A stretch of 64,000 bases of DNA, from contig JAHBTR010000004.1 of NCBI GenBank assembly GCA_019638475.1, positions 62,001 to 126,000 on the forward strand, read 5' to 3'. The position numbers and the translations under genes are program-made. Origin of the DNA: Chitinophagaceae bacterium. Its GTDB lineage: Bacteria > Bacteroidota > Bacteroidia > Chitinophagales > Chitinophagaceae. The notes beneath the pieces are model-generated. The model saw only the letters and a program-made list of their open reading frames with translations. It ran no database searches and was not told the DNA's origin. Positions 42,496 to 51,914 of this stretch are shown piece by piece. Positions within the stretch are counted from its first letter, which is position 1. Each line of letters starts with the position of its first letter.

Positions 42496-43716
42496 ATGAA
42501 GAAAAAGATTTTATTCATTTCAACAGCTAATCTTACTACCAATCCAAGAATATCGAAAGAAATAAAATTGGCTATTTCTTTAAATTATGATGTACAATTT
42601 ATTGGTTTTAATATGAACAACTGGTCTGATGAGATAGAAAAAAAACATATTGAAACACTAAAAAATACTATTACACTTTATTATATAAATGCCGGCAGAA
42701 AGCCATTTTTACCTTGGTTTATTTCATCTGTTACAGAAATTGGATTAAGAAAAGTATTTTTTCTTTTTACAACATCATTAAAAGCCAATGCTTATGCTTC
42801 TAATAAAAGAAGTTTTTTATTGCAACAATGGTTTCAAAAAAATAAACCAACAGCAGATTTAATTGTTGCCCACACCTTAGGTGCATTATATCCTGTGTAT
42901 CAATATGCACAAAATCTTAAAACCGATTTTGCATTTGATGTAGAAGATTATCACCCTGGTGAAAAAATTCATAACGATATTAACAATGAACATCAAAGAA
43001 GAATTTTTTTACTAAGACAATTATTGCCTTTTGCAAAATATATTTCATGTGCAGCACCATTAATTGAATTGCAAATTAGAAGAACTATTTTAAGCGATAC
43101 AATCAGCACTCATATTTTCACTGTAAACAATAGTTTTTCTCAGCAAGAATTTATTAAACCTGTATTAACCGATAAAGAAGAGAAACTAAACTTAGTGTGG
43201 TTTTCTCAAAATATATCATTTGGCAGAGGGTTAGAAATAGTGCTTCCTATGCTTGAACAATTTGCCAATAAAATTACTGTTACATTAATTGGTAATATGG
43301 ATACTCATTTTTATCAATCTATTGTTGTACAGTATGCAAACTTTGTACAAGTATTACAACCACTTTCTCAAACAGCATTGCACAAAAAATTAGCTGAATA
43401 TGACATAGGCTTAGCAATAGAAGATGCCAATGCAGATGAAAATAGAAATATTTGTTTAACCAATAAAATTTGGAGCTATTATCAAGCAGGATTATATATA
43501 ATAGCCACCAACACTAAAGCACAAAATAAATTTATTACAGAAAATAAACAACATGGGGTAATAGTTAATTTTTCTGAAAATGATTTTAAAAAATTATTTC
43601 AAGAAATAATTGATAGTAAAGATTTAATTATTTCTGCAAAAAATAAAAGACACCAAACAGCAATAAATGATAGTTGGGAAAATGAAACTAAAAAACTAAT
43701 TGAAGTTTGGAAATAA
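42496..43716 (+). CDS. Glycosyltransferase family 4-like
   Basis: A 406-residue GT-B type protein. It starts KKILFISTANLTTNPRISKEIKLAISL, has FDVEDYHPGEKIHNDINNEHQRR in the middle, and in the C-terminal half LNLVWFSQNISFGRGLEIVLPML, ITVTLIGNMD and YDIGLAIEDANADENRNICLTNKIWSYYQAGLYIIAT as the donor-side region. The EX7E motif is not in its classic form, so it belongs to a more distant subfamily. It follows the repeat at 42404 with 94 bases of spacer. Confidence 0.8.
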   Translation: MKKKILFISTANLTTNPRISKEIKLAISLNYDVQFIGFNMNNWSDEIEKKHIETLKNTITLYYINAGRKPFLPWFISSVTEIGLRKVFFLFTTSLKANAYASNKRSFLLQQWFQKNKPTADLIVAHTLGALYPVYQYAQNLKTDFAFDVEDYHPGEKIHNDINNEHQRRIFLLRQLLPFAKYISCAAPLIELQIRRTILSDTISTHIFTVNNSFSQQEFIKPVLTDKEEKLNLVWFSQNISFGRGLEIVLPMLEQFANKITVTLIGNMDTHFYQSIVVQYANFVQVLQPLSQTALHKKLAEYDIGLAIEDANADENRNICLTNKIWSYYQAGLYIIATNTKAQNKFITENKQHGVIVNFSENDFKKLFQEIIDSKDLIISAKNKRHQTAINDSWENETKKLIEVWK

Positions 43717-43732
43717 ATAAGTGAAAAATTAA

Positions 43733-45004
43733 ATGAAAAAAATCCTCATCATATCGCCTCACTTTCCTCCATCTAATTTAGCAGCAGTGCATAGAAGCAG
43801 GTTATTTGCACAACATTTACCTGAATTTGCTTGGCAGCCAATTATACTTACTGTACATGAAAATTTTTATGAAGAAAAATTAGATTGGGATTTGCACAAA
43901 CTATTACCAAAAGATTTGCAAATTGAAAAATCATCAGCTTTTAAGGTTACTAAACCTCGTTTAATAGGAGATATTGGATTAAGAGCATTTTTTCAGTTGT
44001 ATAAAAAAGCAAAAGCAATTATACAAAAAGAACAAATAGATTTTTTATATATTCCTATTCCTTCTTTTTATGTTGCTTTATTAGGCAGATGGTTACACAA
44101 AACTACTGGCGTAAAATATGGAATAGATTATATAGACCCTTGGGTGCATTTTTTTCCTGGCAGCGAAAAAATATTTTCTCGTCATTGGTTCAGCACACAA
44201 ATAGCTAAATTTTTAGAACCCATTGCTATAAAAAAATCTTCATTAATTACAGGAGTTGCAGAAGGTTATTATAAAGGAGTAATAGATAGAAACCCACATT
44301 TGCTAAAACAAACATTATTTCAGGCGATGCCTTATGGTGGCGAACATCAAGACCATGTTAAATTAAAAGACTTACATATTAAACCCTATCTTTTTGAGAA
44401 AAAAGAAACAAAAATACAATTGGTATATGCTGGTGCTATGTTGCCCAAAGCATACAAACCAATGGAACAAATTTTTACGGCAATAGCCAATAACAAAGAA
44501 GTTTTTAAAAATATTGAAATTCATTTTATAGGTACAGGGAAATCGCCAAATGATAAAGAAGGATTTAATATTAAACCTTATGCAGAAAAGTATCATTTAT
44601 GGCAAGATATTATTTTTGAATATCCTGCACGTATTCCTTATTTAGATGTTTTAGTTCATTTAGATGCTGTTGATGGTATTTTTATTTTAGGAAGTACAGA
44701 GCCACATTATACACCTTCAAAAGTGTATCAAGGTGTTTTATCTGAAAAGCCTTTGTTTGCTGTATTGCATAAAGCAAGTACAGCCTGTAATGTTATAGAA
44801 GCATCTAAAGCAGGTATGGTTTTAGCATTTGAAGGAGAAGAAGATATTGATACTATAGGTAAGAATTTTACAGAATTTTTCAAAAATTATTTACAATATA
44901 TTACTCAGTTTAATCCATCTGAAGTTAATAAAGAAATATTTAATCAGTATAGTGCAAGAGAAGTTACAAAGCTATTGGCAACTCAATTAAATGCAATTAA
45001 CTAA
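43733..45004 (+). CDS. Glycosyltransferase family 4-like
   Basis: A 423-residue protein with an N-terminal GT4 start (KKILIISPHFPPSNLAAVHRSRLFAQHL) and a C-terminal region with IQLVYAGAMLPKAYKPMEQIF, IEIHFIGTGKSP and VDGIFILGSTEPHYTPSKVYQGVLSEKPLFAVLH. The pattern fits the GT-B enzymes whose donor-binding Glu residues are altered. It should act in assembly of the repeat unit. It starts 16 bases after the preceding stop. Confidence 0.82.
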   Translation: MKKILIISPHFPPSNLAAVHRSRLFAQHLPEFAWQPIILTVHENFYEEKLDWDLHKLLPKDLQIEKSSAFKVTKPRLIGDIGLRAFFQLYKKAKAIIQKEQIDFLYIPIPSFYVALLGRWLHKTTGVKYGIDYIDPWVHFFPGSEKIFSRHWFSTQIAKFLEPIAIKKSSLITGVAEGYYKGVIDRNPHLLKQTLFQAMPYGGEHQDHVKLKDLHIKPYLFEKKETKIQLVYAGAMLPKAYKPMEQIFTAIANNKEVFKNIEIHFIGTGKSPNDKEGFNIKPYAEKYHLWQDIIFEYPARIPYLDVLVHLDAVDGIFILGSTEPHYTPSKVYQGVLSEKPLFAVLHKASTACNVIEASKAGMVLAFEGEEDIDTIGKNFTEFFKNYLQYITQFNPSEVNKEIFNQYSAREVTKLLATQLNAIN

Positions 45005-45042
45005 ACCTTAAATTGGTATAAAACAACGTTATAATTTTTTTC

Positions 45043-45937
45043 ATGAGCCAAAGAAATAATTTAAGTTTTGGTTGTGTAGCTCTTACAACTTATAGTTTAA
45101 AAAGCAGAGCCATTAAAATGTTAGAGTTGGCTTATGATAATGGCATTACTAACTTTGATACAGCTCCTTTATACGGCAGAGGATATTCTGAAGAAATAGT
45201 GGGTAGTTTTATAAGAAATAAAAGAAGTAAAGTTGTAGTTACAACAAAAGTTGGTCTTGGCTCTTTAAATGAAAATTCAATACCTGCAAGCATTGCTTTA
45301 CCATTATACTCATTAAAAAGAAAATTAAAAAAACAATATAGTGCTACTATAAAAGTTCCTACAGAGTTACCCAAACCGTTAACTTATAGAAAAATTGATA
45401 AAAAATACATAGAACAATCATTACAACTAAGTTTAAAAAGATTAAAAACAGATTATATAGATAATTATTTTTTGCACGAAGCATTACCAAGTTTTATTAC
45501 AGATGAAGGATGGAGTTATTTACAAGAACTGAAAAAAAAAAGGAATAATTCTTAATATAGGTGTTGCTACAAGTTTTATAAATTTTAAAGATTTGCAGTT
45601 AAGCAATTATGATATTGATTTTTTACAGTACGAAAATAATTTTTATTCCAACTCTGATAGTTTGATAGAGCAGTATCCTTATACTAAACACAATTATCAT
45701 AGTGTTTTAAAATATATACCACTTATTAAGAGTAAACAATTTTCAACAAATGAAATTGCAGGTTTATTATTAAACAATGCAGTAAGAAAAAATAGTAGTG
45801 GAGGTTATGTTTTATTTTCTACTACAAAAAAAGAAAGGCTAATAAATAATTTAATTGAGTTTGATAAGTGTAATACATTATCATTATCTGAATTGAGCAA
45901 TAATATAAGTACACTTTACAATCAAAATAATTTATGA
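45043..45937 (+). pseudogene. Aldo/keto reductase with a homopolymer frameshift
   Basis: Two reading frames together make one aldo/keto reductase of about 297 residues. The first 165 residues or so (from 45043) contain the catalytic tetrad: Asp39 and Tyr44 in NFDTAPLYGRGY, Lys69 in VTTKVG and His145 in NYFLHEA. An A10 run at 45532-45541 then shifts the frame to a stop at 45555. With nine A residues the reading continues as KKKGIILNIGVATSFINFKDLQ and on to 45937, where the stop overlaps the next ATG (ATGA). That coupling and the complete length suggest a recent or variable shift. Confidence 0.8.
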
Positions 45938-47472
45938 CAAGTAAAAATTTAAAACCTACTGTTATTGTAGGGGCAGGCACAGTAGGTTTAATGCTTGCTC
46001 ACGAATTGGTTTTAAATAATAAGCCTCTAATTATAATAGAGGCGGGTGATGAAAATTTAGATTTTTTTAAAGCAAATGAATATAAAAGTATTGGCAAAAT
46101 ACACGCAGGGGTACAGTATGGTAGAGCAAAAGCAGTAGGAGGTACTTCAAATTTATGGGGCGGTCAATTAACAGAATTTATACAAGAAGATATAGAGGGT
46201 AGTAATTTCGACCAACCTAAGTGGGTAATTGAATGGGAAACGATAAAAAAATATTATGCTAAAGTTTATGAAAAATTAAAATTTACTAATACTGTACCGT
46301 ATACTCCACAAACTTTAATAGAAGATGAAAAGTCAAAGGAAAGTTTAGAAATATTTTGTTCACGTTGGATAAAACAACCCAACTTTAAATTTCATTATTG
46401 GGAATTTTTAAAGTACTCATCATTAGTAACAATTTATACAAATGCAACAGTTACAGGTTTAGAGTTTAATAATAATAAATGTTGTAAAATAATTTATTCA
46501 AGCAACAACATAACACATACAATTACTGATTTTGAAAATATAATATTAGCAAATGGAACCATAGAAATTATAAGATTATTATTGCATAATGCTAAAAATA
46601 ATAACGTACCTTATTCTAGCAATAAGAATATTGGCTTGTATTTTCAAGACCATTTAGGGTTTAAGGTAGGAGAAATAAAAAAAAGCATCTAAAGACTTCT
46701 TTAATAAGTTTTCTAACTTTTTTGTTCAAAATGAAAAATTACAACCTAAGTTACGTTTAAAGCCATCTGATAAAACTATACCTGATTATTTAGGAATTTG
46801 CGGTTTTTTTCTTATGAATCAGATGCTTCTGAACATATTTATATGTTCAAACAATTTGCAAAATCTATCTTAGGGCAATCTAAACAGAAAGTAAAGTTTT
46901 TAGATTTAGTAAAAACATTTTTTAAGTTAATACCGGCTACTTCTCAAATTTTTAAACTGATATTTAATTATATTAAAAGTAATAAAATCTATATTCCATT
47001 TAATTCTACAATAAAACTTATAATTAACACCCAACAAATCTCTATAAAAGAATCAAGAATAATAATTTCTGATGATGAAGTTGATAATGTAGGCATACCC
47101 AAAGCTATTATTAACTGGCAAGTTGATGGTAATGAAATAAATTGTGTAAAAACATTTTGTAATTTACTAAATGAATATTTACAGCAAAATAACTATGGTG
47201 CTTTTAAAGCAGATGATTGGTTTATTAAAGTAAGTGAATTATATAATAAAGAGTGGATAAATAATGTTGGAGATATGTATCATCAAGCCGGAGGAATGAT
47301 AATGAGCAAAACAGCAGAAGAAGGAGTAGTGGATGAAAATTTAAAATTGCACAATACCGAAAATATATATGTGTGCGGTGCTTGTGTAATGCCTACATCA
47401 AGCTATGGAAATATTACTTTAACTTCTTTAGCATTAACCTTGAGATTAGCAGATTATTTATTAGCAGATTAA
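45934..47472 (+). pseudogene. GMC-type oxidoreductase with two compensating homopolymer shifts
   Basis: The parts 45934-46692 and 46798-47472 are one FAD-dependent GMC-like oxidoreductase of about 512 residues. The N-terminal part has TVIVGAGTVGLMLAHEL (FAD), AVGGTSNLWGGQ and NGTIEIIRLLL; the C-terminal part ends YVCGACVMPTSSYGNITLTSLALTLRLADYLL. At the A8 run 46677-46684 the frame breaks; the intended frame continues as KKASKDFFNKFSNFF and runs to a T7 run at 46804-46810, where a second shift returns to the original frame. One A fewer and one T more would restore the gene. It is coupled to the aldo/keto reductase upstream. Confidence 0.8.
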
Positions 47473-47512
47473 TTTGTATAAAAGAATAAACGTATTTGCT
47501 TTATTATATAGC

Positions 47513-48622
47513 ATGAAACCTCATAAAAAAATTCTCTTTTTTGTTGGAGCATCTTATATTGGAGGAGCAGAAATTACCAACCTTTCTTTAATCAAAGATT
47601 TGCATCTGCAAGGATATAATGTATTGGTAATAGTTAGTGGCTGGAATGATGGAGATTTTATTAGTAGATTAAATGATGCTCAGGTTCCATACAAAATTGT
47701 AAAACTTGGCTTCTTTTTTATAAAAAAACCTTCTTGGATTTTGGATAGTTTAATACATTACCCTAAAGCCTTTTTTCAAATAAGAACTGTTCTAAAAAAC
47801 TTTAAACCGGATTGGATTTTTCATGCTACATACAGAAGTTTTATTATGACTTACCCGTTAATTAAAAGGCATAAAAATATTTATCGTGAGCATGATGACC
47901 CTCTTTTAGATAAAAAGAATATTCGGTTTTATTCATTTCTTAGAAAGCATATAAATAAATTTATCTGTCCAAGTGAAACAGTAAAAAATACACTTATTAA
48001 ATTTCAAATTAATCCTGAAAAAATAACTATCATTCCAAGTCCCATAGATAGAGAGCTAATAGAAGCAGCTAAAACAACTAATGACGATAAAGAAGAAAAA
48101 AACACATTGAATATAGGGATAATTGGGCAAATTATACCAAGAAAAGGGTTCGATTTTTTATTTGATGAACTATTAAAAATAAAACACAATTTCAATTTTT
48201 ATATCTATGGAGATGATTCAACTCCTTATGCACAAAATTTGAAACAAAATATTTCTAAAGAATTGATAGATAAAATAAAATGGATGGACTTTGTAAAGGA
48301 CAGGGTTAGTGTTTATGAAAATTTAGATATTATTATTTATCCAAGTTTGTCCGAATCTTTTGGAAGAATAATTATTGAAGCTGCTCTATTTAAAATTCCA
48401 ATTATTGCATCTGATATAGATTGTTTTAAAGAAATTGTACAACATGGAGAAACCGGTTTTTTATTTAAACTAAGTAATAAGCATGAATTAGCTTTATATA
48501 TTGATGAATTACTTTCTAATGCCTTGCTAAGAGAAGAAATGGGTAGAAAAGCTAAAGAATATGCATTAAGTAATTTTACTTCTGACAGATGTACAGAAAT
48601 TTTTAAAAAACTTATTGCTTAA
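47513..48622 (+). CDS. Glycosyltransferase family 4
   Basis: From the ATG at 47513 the protein has 369 residues; a TTG at 47474 would add 13 residues and is less likely. It starts KKILFFVGASYIGGAEITNLSLI and has the GT4 C-terminal signature: LNIGIIGQIIPRKGFDFLFDELL, FNFYIYGDD and IIIYPSLSESFGRIIIEAALFKIPIIASD with the EX7E acidic pair. It should act in the cytoplasm on the lipid-linked intermediate. It begins 40 bases after the GMC oxidoreductase gene. Confidence 0.9.
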   Translation: MKPHKKILFFVGASYIGGAEITNLSLIKDLHLQGYNVLVIVSGWNDGDFISRLNDAQVPYKIVKLGFFFIKKPSWILDSLIHYPKAFFQIRTVLKNFKPDWIFHATYRSFIMTYPLIKRHKNIYREHDDPLLDKKNIRFYSFLRKHINKFICPSETVKNTLIKFQINPEKITIIPSPIDRELIEAAKTTNDDKEEKNTLNIGIIGQIIPRKGFDFLFDELLKIKHNFNFYIYGDDSTPYAQNLKQNISKELIDKIKWMDFVKDRVSVYENLDIIIYPSLSESFGRIIIEAALFKIPIIASDIDCFKEIVQHGETGFLFKLSNKHELALYIDELLSNALLREEMGRKAKEYALSNFTSDRCTEIFKKLIA

Positions 48623-48656
48623 ATAATACAGTATTAAGTTAACTTTTATAAAGACT

Positions 48657-49829
48657 ATGATGATAAAGAAATTAGCTATCGTTTCTACACATCCCATTCA
48701 ATACTATGCACCATTATTTAAACTAATGGCTGAAAATAATAGTATGGAAATAAAAATTTTTTATACTTGGGGGCAAGCAAAAGATACCATATTAGATAAA
48801 GATTTTGGCATAGAAAGAAAATGGGATATTCCTTTATTAGAAGGGTATGAATATCAATTTGTAGAAAATGTTTCAAAACAGCCAGGTTCTCATCATTACA
48901 AAGGAATTATTAATCCAACACTCATAAGTGATATAGAAGATTGGAATGCCAATGCTATATTAATTTTTGGTTGGAATTTTCAAAGCCATTTAAAAGCTAT
49001 AAGATACTTTAAAGGGAAAATACCAATTATTTTTAGAGGAGATTCTACTTTATTAGATGAGCCTTCCGGGTTTTCAATAAAAAAAATAGCAAGAAGAGTT
49101 TTTCTTACTTGGGTGTATAAGCATATTGATATTGCTTTGTATGTAGGCAAAGCTAACAAGGCTTATTATAAGGTTCATGGGCTGAAAGAAGAACAATTAA
49201 TTTTTGCTCCACATGCCATAGACAACAATAGATTTGCTACTATAACGCAAGAACAAGAATACTTTATAAAGAAAACAAAACAACATTTTCAAATTGTTGA
49301 TACGGATATAACTTTTGTTTTTTGTGGTAAGTTTCAACCAAAGAAAAATCCTTTGTTGTTGCTAAATACATTTAAACAAATTCTTCAGCAAAATATTCAC
49401 TTAATTTTTGTAGGTAATGGTGAATTGGAAAATGAAATGAAAGCAATAGCAACTAATGATGCAAGAATTCATTTTTTGCCATTTCAAAATCAGTCATTCA
49501 TGCCTACTATTTACAGGCTTGGGGATGTGTATTGTTTACCATCTTCAGGTCCCGGAGAAACTTGGGGTTTAGCAGTTAATGAAGCAATGGCTTGCCGCAA
49601 AGCGGTTTTGGTAAGTAATAAATGTGGTTGCAGTTATGACCTAATACAAGAAGGGATAAATGGTTTTGTTTTTAAAACTAATGATACAAAAGATTTAGCT
49701 GAGAAAATAGATTTATTAGCAATCAGTAAACAACAATTACAGCAAATGGGTAAGGCTTCTGAAAGTATAATACAAATTTGGAATTTTAAGAAAATTGCAG
49801 AAGTAATTCATAAATTGATAATAGCATAA
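48657..49829 (+). CDS. Glycosyltransferase family 4
   Basis: A 390-residue GT-B enzyme starting KLAIVSTHPIQYYAPLFKLMAE. The C-terminal domain has FVFCGKFQPKKNPLLLLNTF, LIFVGNGELENEMKAI and the donor-binding GPGETWGLAVNEAMACRKAVLVSNKCG. The HPIQYYAP start is common in Bacteroidota and Cyanobacteria glycosyltransferases of polysaccharide loci. The gene stands between another GT4 and a small methyltransferase gene. Confidence 0.9.
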   Translation: MMIKKLAIVSTHPIQYYAPLFKLMAENNSMEIKIFYTWGQAKDTILDKDFGIERKWDIPLLEGYEYQFVENVSKQPGSHHYKGIINPTLISDIEDWNANAILIFGWNFQSHLKAIRYFKGKIPIIFRGDSTLLDEPSGFSIKKIARRVFLTWVYKHIDIALYVGKANKAYYKVHGLKEEQLIFAPHAIDNNRFATITQEQEYFIKKTKQHFQIVDTDITFVFCGKFQPKKNPLLLLNTFKQILQQNIHLIFVGNGELENEMKAIATNDARIHFLPFQNQSFMPTIYRLGDVYCLPSSGPGETWGLAVNEAMACRKAVLVSNKCGCSYDLIQEGINGFVFKTNDTKDLAEKIDLLAISKQQLQQMGKASESIIQIWNFKKIAEVIHKLIIA

Positions 49830-49839
49830 AATTTAGTAT

Positions 49840-50400
49840 ATGCAAGGAAATGCACTGATCCATTTAATGAAATATTATTTAGGTTTTGATAAACCTAATT
49901 CACAAACTTCAATTGCAGAGCAAGAGTGTATCAAGAAATATGCTCAAAACTCTGCGGTTTGTTTAGAGATTGGTGTTTTTGAAGGAGTAAATACTTTAAT
50001 AATTGCAAACTCAATGGACCCCTTTTTTAAAGGTAAAATGGGCATTTGTTATTATGAACTGATAGCTAAGTCCGAGTTGAGAAAAAAGAATTTATTAGAT
50101 AGAGTAAAGTTCATATCCAAGTTTAGCTTCAATGCATCAGAAGATGTACCCAATGGCATTGATTTTATTTTTATTGATGGTGACCATTCATTGGAAGGAA
50201 TTAAAAAAGATTGGGAAATATTTTCTCAAAAAATAAAATCAGGCGGCATGATTGCACTTCATGATACTTCAATTCCTAACCATAATCCATCTGTAAAAGG
50301 ATTGGGTTCTTATCAATACTTTAATGAATATATTATTAAGGACAATAGATTTGAGTATATTGAAACGGTGGATTCTCTTAATGTAATGAAAAGAAAGTAA
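49840..50400 (+). CDS. Class I methyltransferase (Methyltransf_24-type)
   Basis: The 186-residue protein has CLEIGVFEGVNTLIIANSM as motif I and IDFIFIDGDHSLEGIKKDWEIFSQKIKSGGMIALHDT, the signature of the cephalosporin-hydroxylase/Methyltransf_24 group. It is likely to methylate a sugar in the repeat unit. It is one of three methyltransferase-like genes in the locus. The polymerase-like gene follows after 63 bases. Confidence 0.85.
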   Translation: MQGNALIHLMKYYLGFDKPNSQTSIAEQECIKKYAQNSAVCLEIGVFEGVNTLIIANSMDPFFKGKMGICYYELIAKSELRKKNLLDRVKFISKFSFNASEDVPNGIDFIFIDGDHSLEGIKKDWEIFSQKIKSGGMIALHDTSIPNHNPSVKGLGSYQYFNEYIIKDNRFEYIETVDSLNVMKRK

Positions 50401-50463
50401 ATTCATTTACTATATCTGCAAAATCGGGAGAGATGTTTTAATGTTGAAAAATGGTTTATCCAA

Positions 50464-51861
50464 TTGATGAAGAATATTAGCTTACAGGCAAGTATTTATT
50501 TTATTTTAGCAGTAGCTGTATTACTGTTATCGCTGTTATTACCCAATGCATGGATGGTTTCATTGGGTTTAATTATATTGGCTATTATAACAGCTACTAC
50601 ATGGAAACCTTATTTACCCAATGTTTTCTTTTTTATTTTAGCATATCATTTATTACAGGTAATTACTTTTCCTTTATACATCAACTATTCATGGAATGGA
50701 AATGTAGATTATAATACAGAACATGCTGTAAAAGCTTTTATAGTAGCATTAATTGGGATATTAGTATTATGGTTAGTAATAGTGAAATTGGTATATAAAA
50801 ATGTAGTCATAACAAAAGAAATTTTTGAAATACATGTAGCCCAATTAAATCCTAAGAAAGTACTGATTGTTTATTTGTTTTTGTATTTTATTGCTAACAT
50901 AGCTGGGACATTTGCAGATAGTGGCGTATTAAGGCAGGTATTCATCAACATACAATTACTGAAATGGATGGGTTTTGTATTGTTGGGCTATGTTAGTATT
51001 AGGAGCAAGGTGTATAGATTGTATTTTTTTATTGCATTTTCATTAGAATTTGTCGGTGGTTTTTTTAGTTTTTTTTCTTCTTTTAAAATGGTTTTCTTTT
51101 ATACTGCTATTATTTTGATGACTTATGTAAGAAATATAAGTTTAAAAACTGTTGTACAATTTTTTACAATAGGTACATTTTTATTTATTATTATAGTTTA
51201 TTGGACAGCTATTAAGGGAGAGTACAGAGCTTTTCTTAATCAGGGCACCAAAACACAAACAGTACAAGTTAGCCAATCAGACGCTTTTAATAAACTAAAT
51301 GAATTGGCATCCTCTGTAAGTACAACAGTATTTAATGAAACATTAGGTGATTTGTATTATAGGCTGCAATATGTATTTCATTTATCTAAAGCAATGGATA
51401 TAGTACCGAGTGAAGTGCCTTATCAAAATGGAAGTGTTTGGGGCGAGAATATAAAATTTGTTTTGGTACCAAGATTTTTAGACCCTGATAAAGGAACTAT
51501 TGATGCTTCTCTAAAGACAAGTAAGTTTACAGGTATTGAATTTGCTGGTGTAGATAAAGGAACATCTATTAGTCTTGGCTATTTTGGAGATTGTTATGTG
51601 GACTTTGGTATTCCTGGTATGTTTGCAGTATTAGCTATAATAGCTTTTATGTGGGTAAGAATTTATCGCTATTTTTTATTAAAGGCAACCTCAAACCTTG
51701 TTGTTAATTATTCCATTACCATAGCTTTTTTTGTACAGTTTGCCTACTTTGAAAGTGACGGGACTTTTATGCTCGGAAGGTTATATACCACTTTTGTAGT
51801 TTTCTTTTTGTTTAAAATTTTATTTTTTAAACGGATTGAAAGATATATTACTTCATGGTAG
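50464..51861 (+). CDS. Multi-pass membrane protein, probable polysaccharide polymerase (Wzy-like)
   Basis: The 465-residue protein has about 11-12 hydrophobic segments and a long loop of about 110 residues (around residues 255-370, KGEYRAFLNQGTKTQTVQVSQ to KGTSISLGYFGD) between later segments, as in Wzy-type O-antigen polymerases. FSSFKMVFFYTAIILMTYV and GDCYVDFGIPGMFAV are typical of the oligosaccharide repeat unit polymerase group. Sequence identity in this family is always low, so the call rests on topology and context. A second polymerase-like gene lies at 62370. Confidence 0.75.
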   Translation: MMKNISLQASIYFILAVAVLLLSLLLPNAWMVSLGLIILAIITATTWKPYLPNVFFFILAYHLLQVITFPLYINYSWNGNVDYNTEHAVKAFIVALIGILVLWLVIVKLVYKNVVITKEIFEIHVAQLNPKKVLIVYLFLYFIANIAGTFADSGVLRQVFINIQLLKWMGFVLLGYVSIRSKVYRLYFFIAFSLEFVGGFFSFFSSFKMVFFYTAIILMTYVRNISLKTVVQFFTIGTFLFIIIVYWTAIKGEYRAFLNQGTKTQTVQVSQSDAFNKLNELASSVSTTVFNETLGDLYYRLQYVFHLSKAMDIVPSEVPYQNGSVWGENIKFVLVPRFLDPDKGTIDASLKTSKFTGIEFAGVDKGTSISLGYFGDCYVDFGIPGMFAVLAIIAFMWVRIYRYFLLKATSNLVVNYSITIAFFVQFAYFESDGTFMLGRLYTTFVVFFLFKILFFKRIERYITSW

Positions 51862-51914
51862 AAGATTTTTCTTTAAAATTTTAGAATAAAAAATTTGTTA
51901 TTAATTGTTAATCT

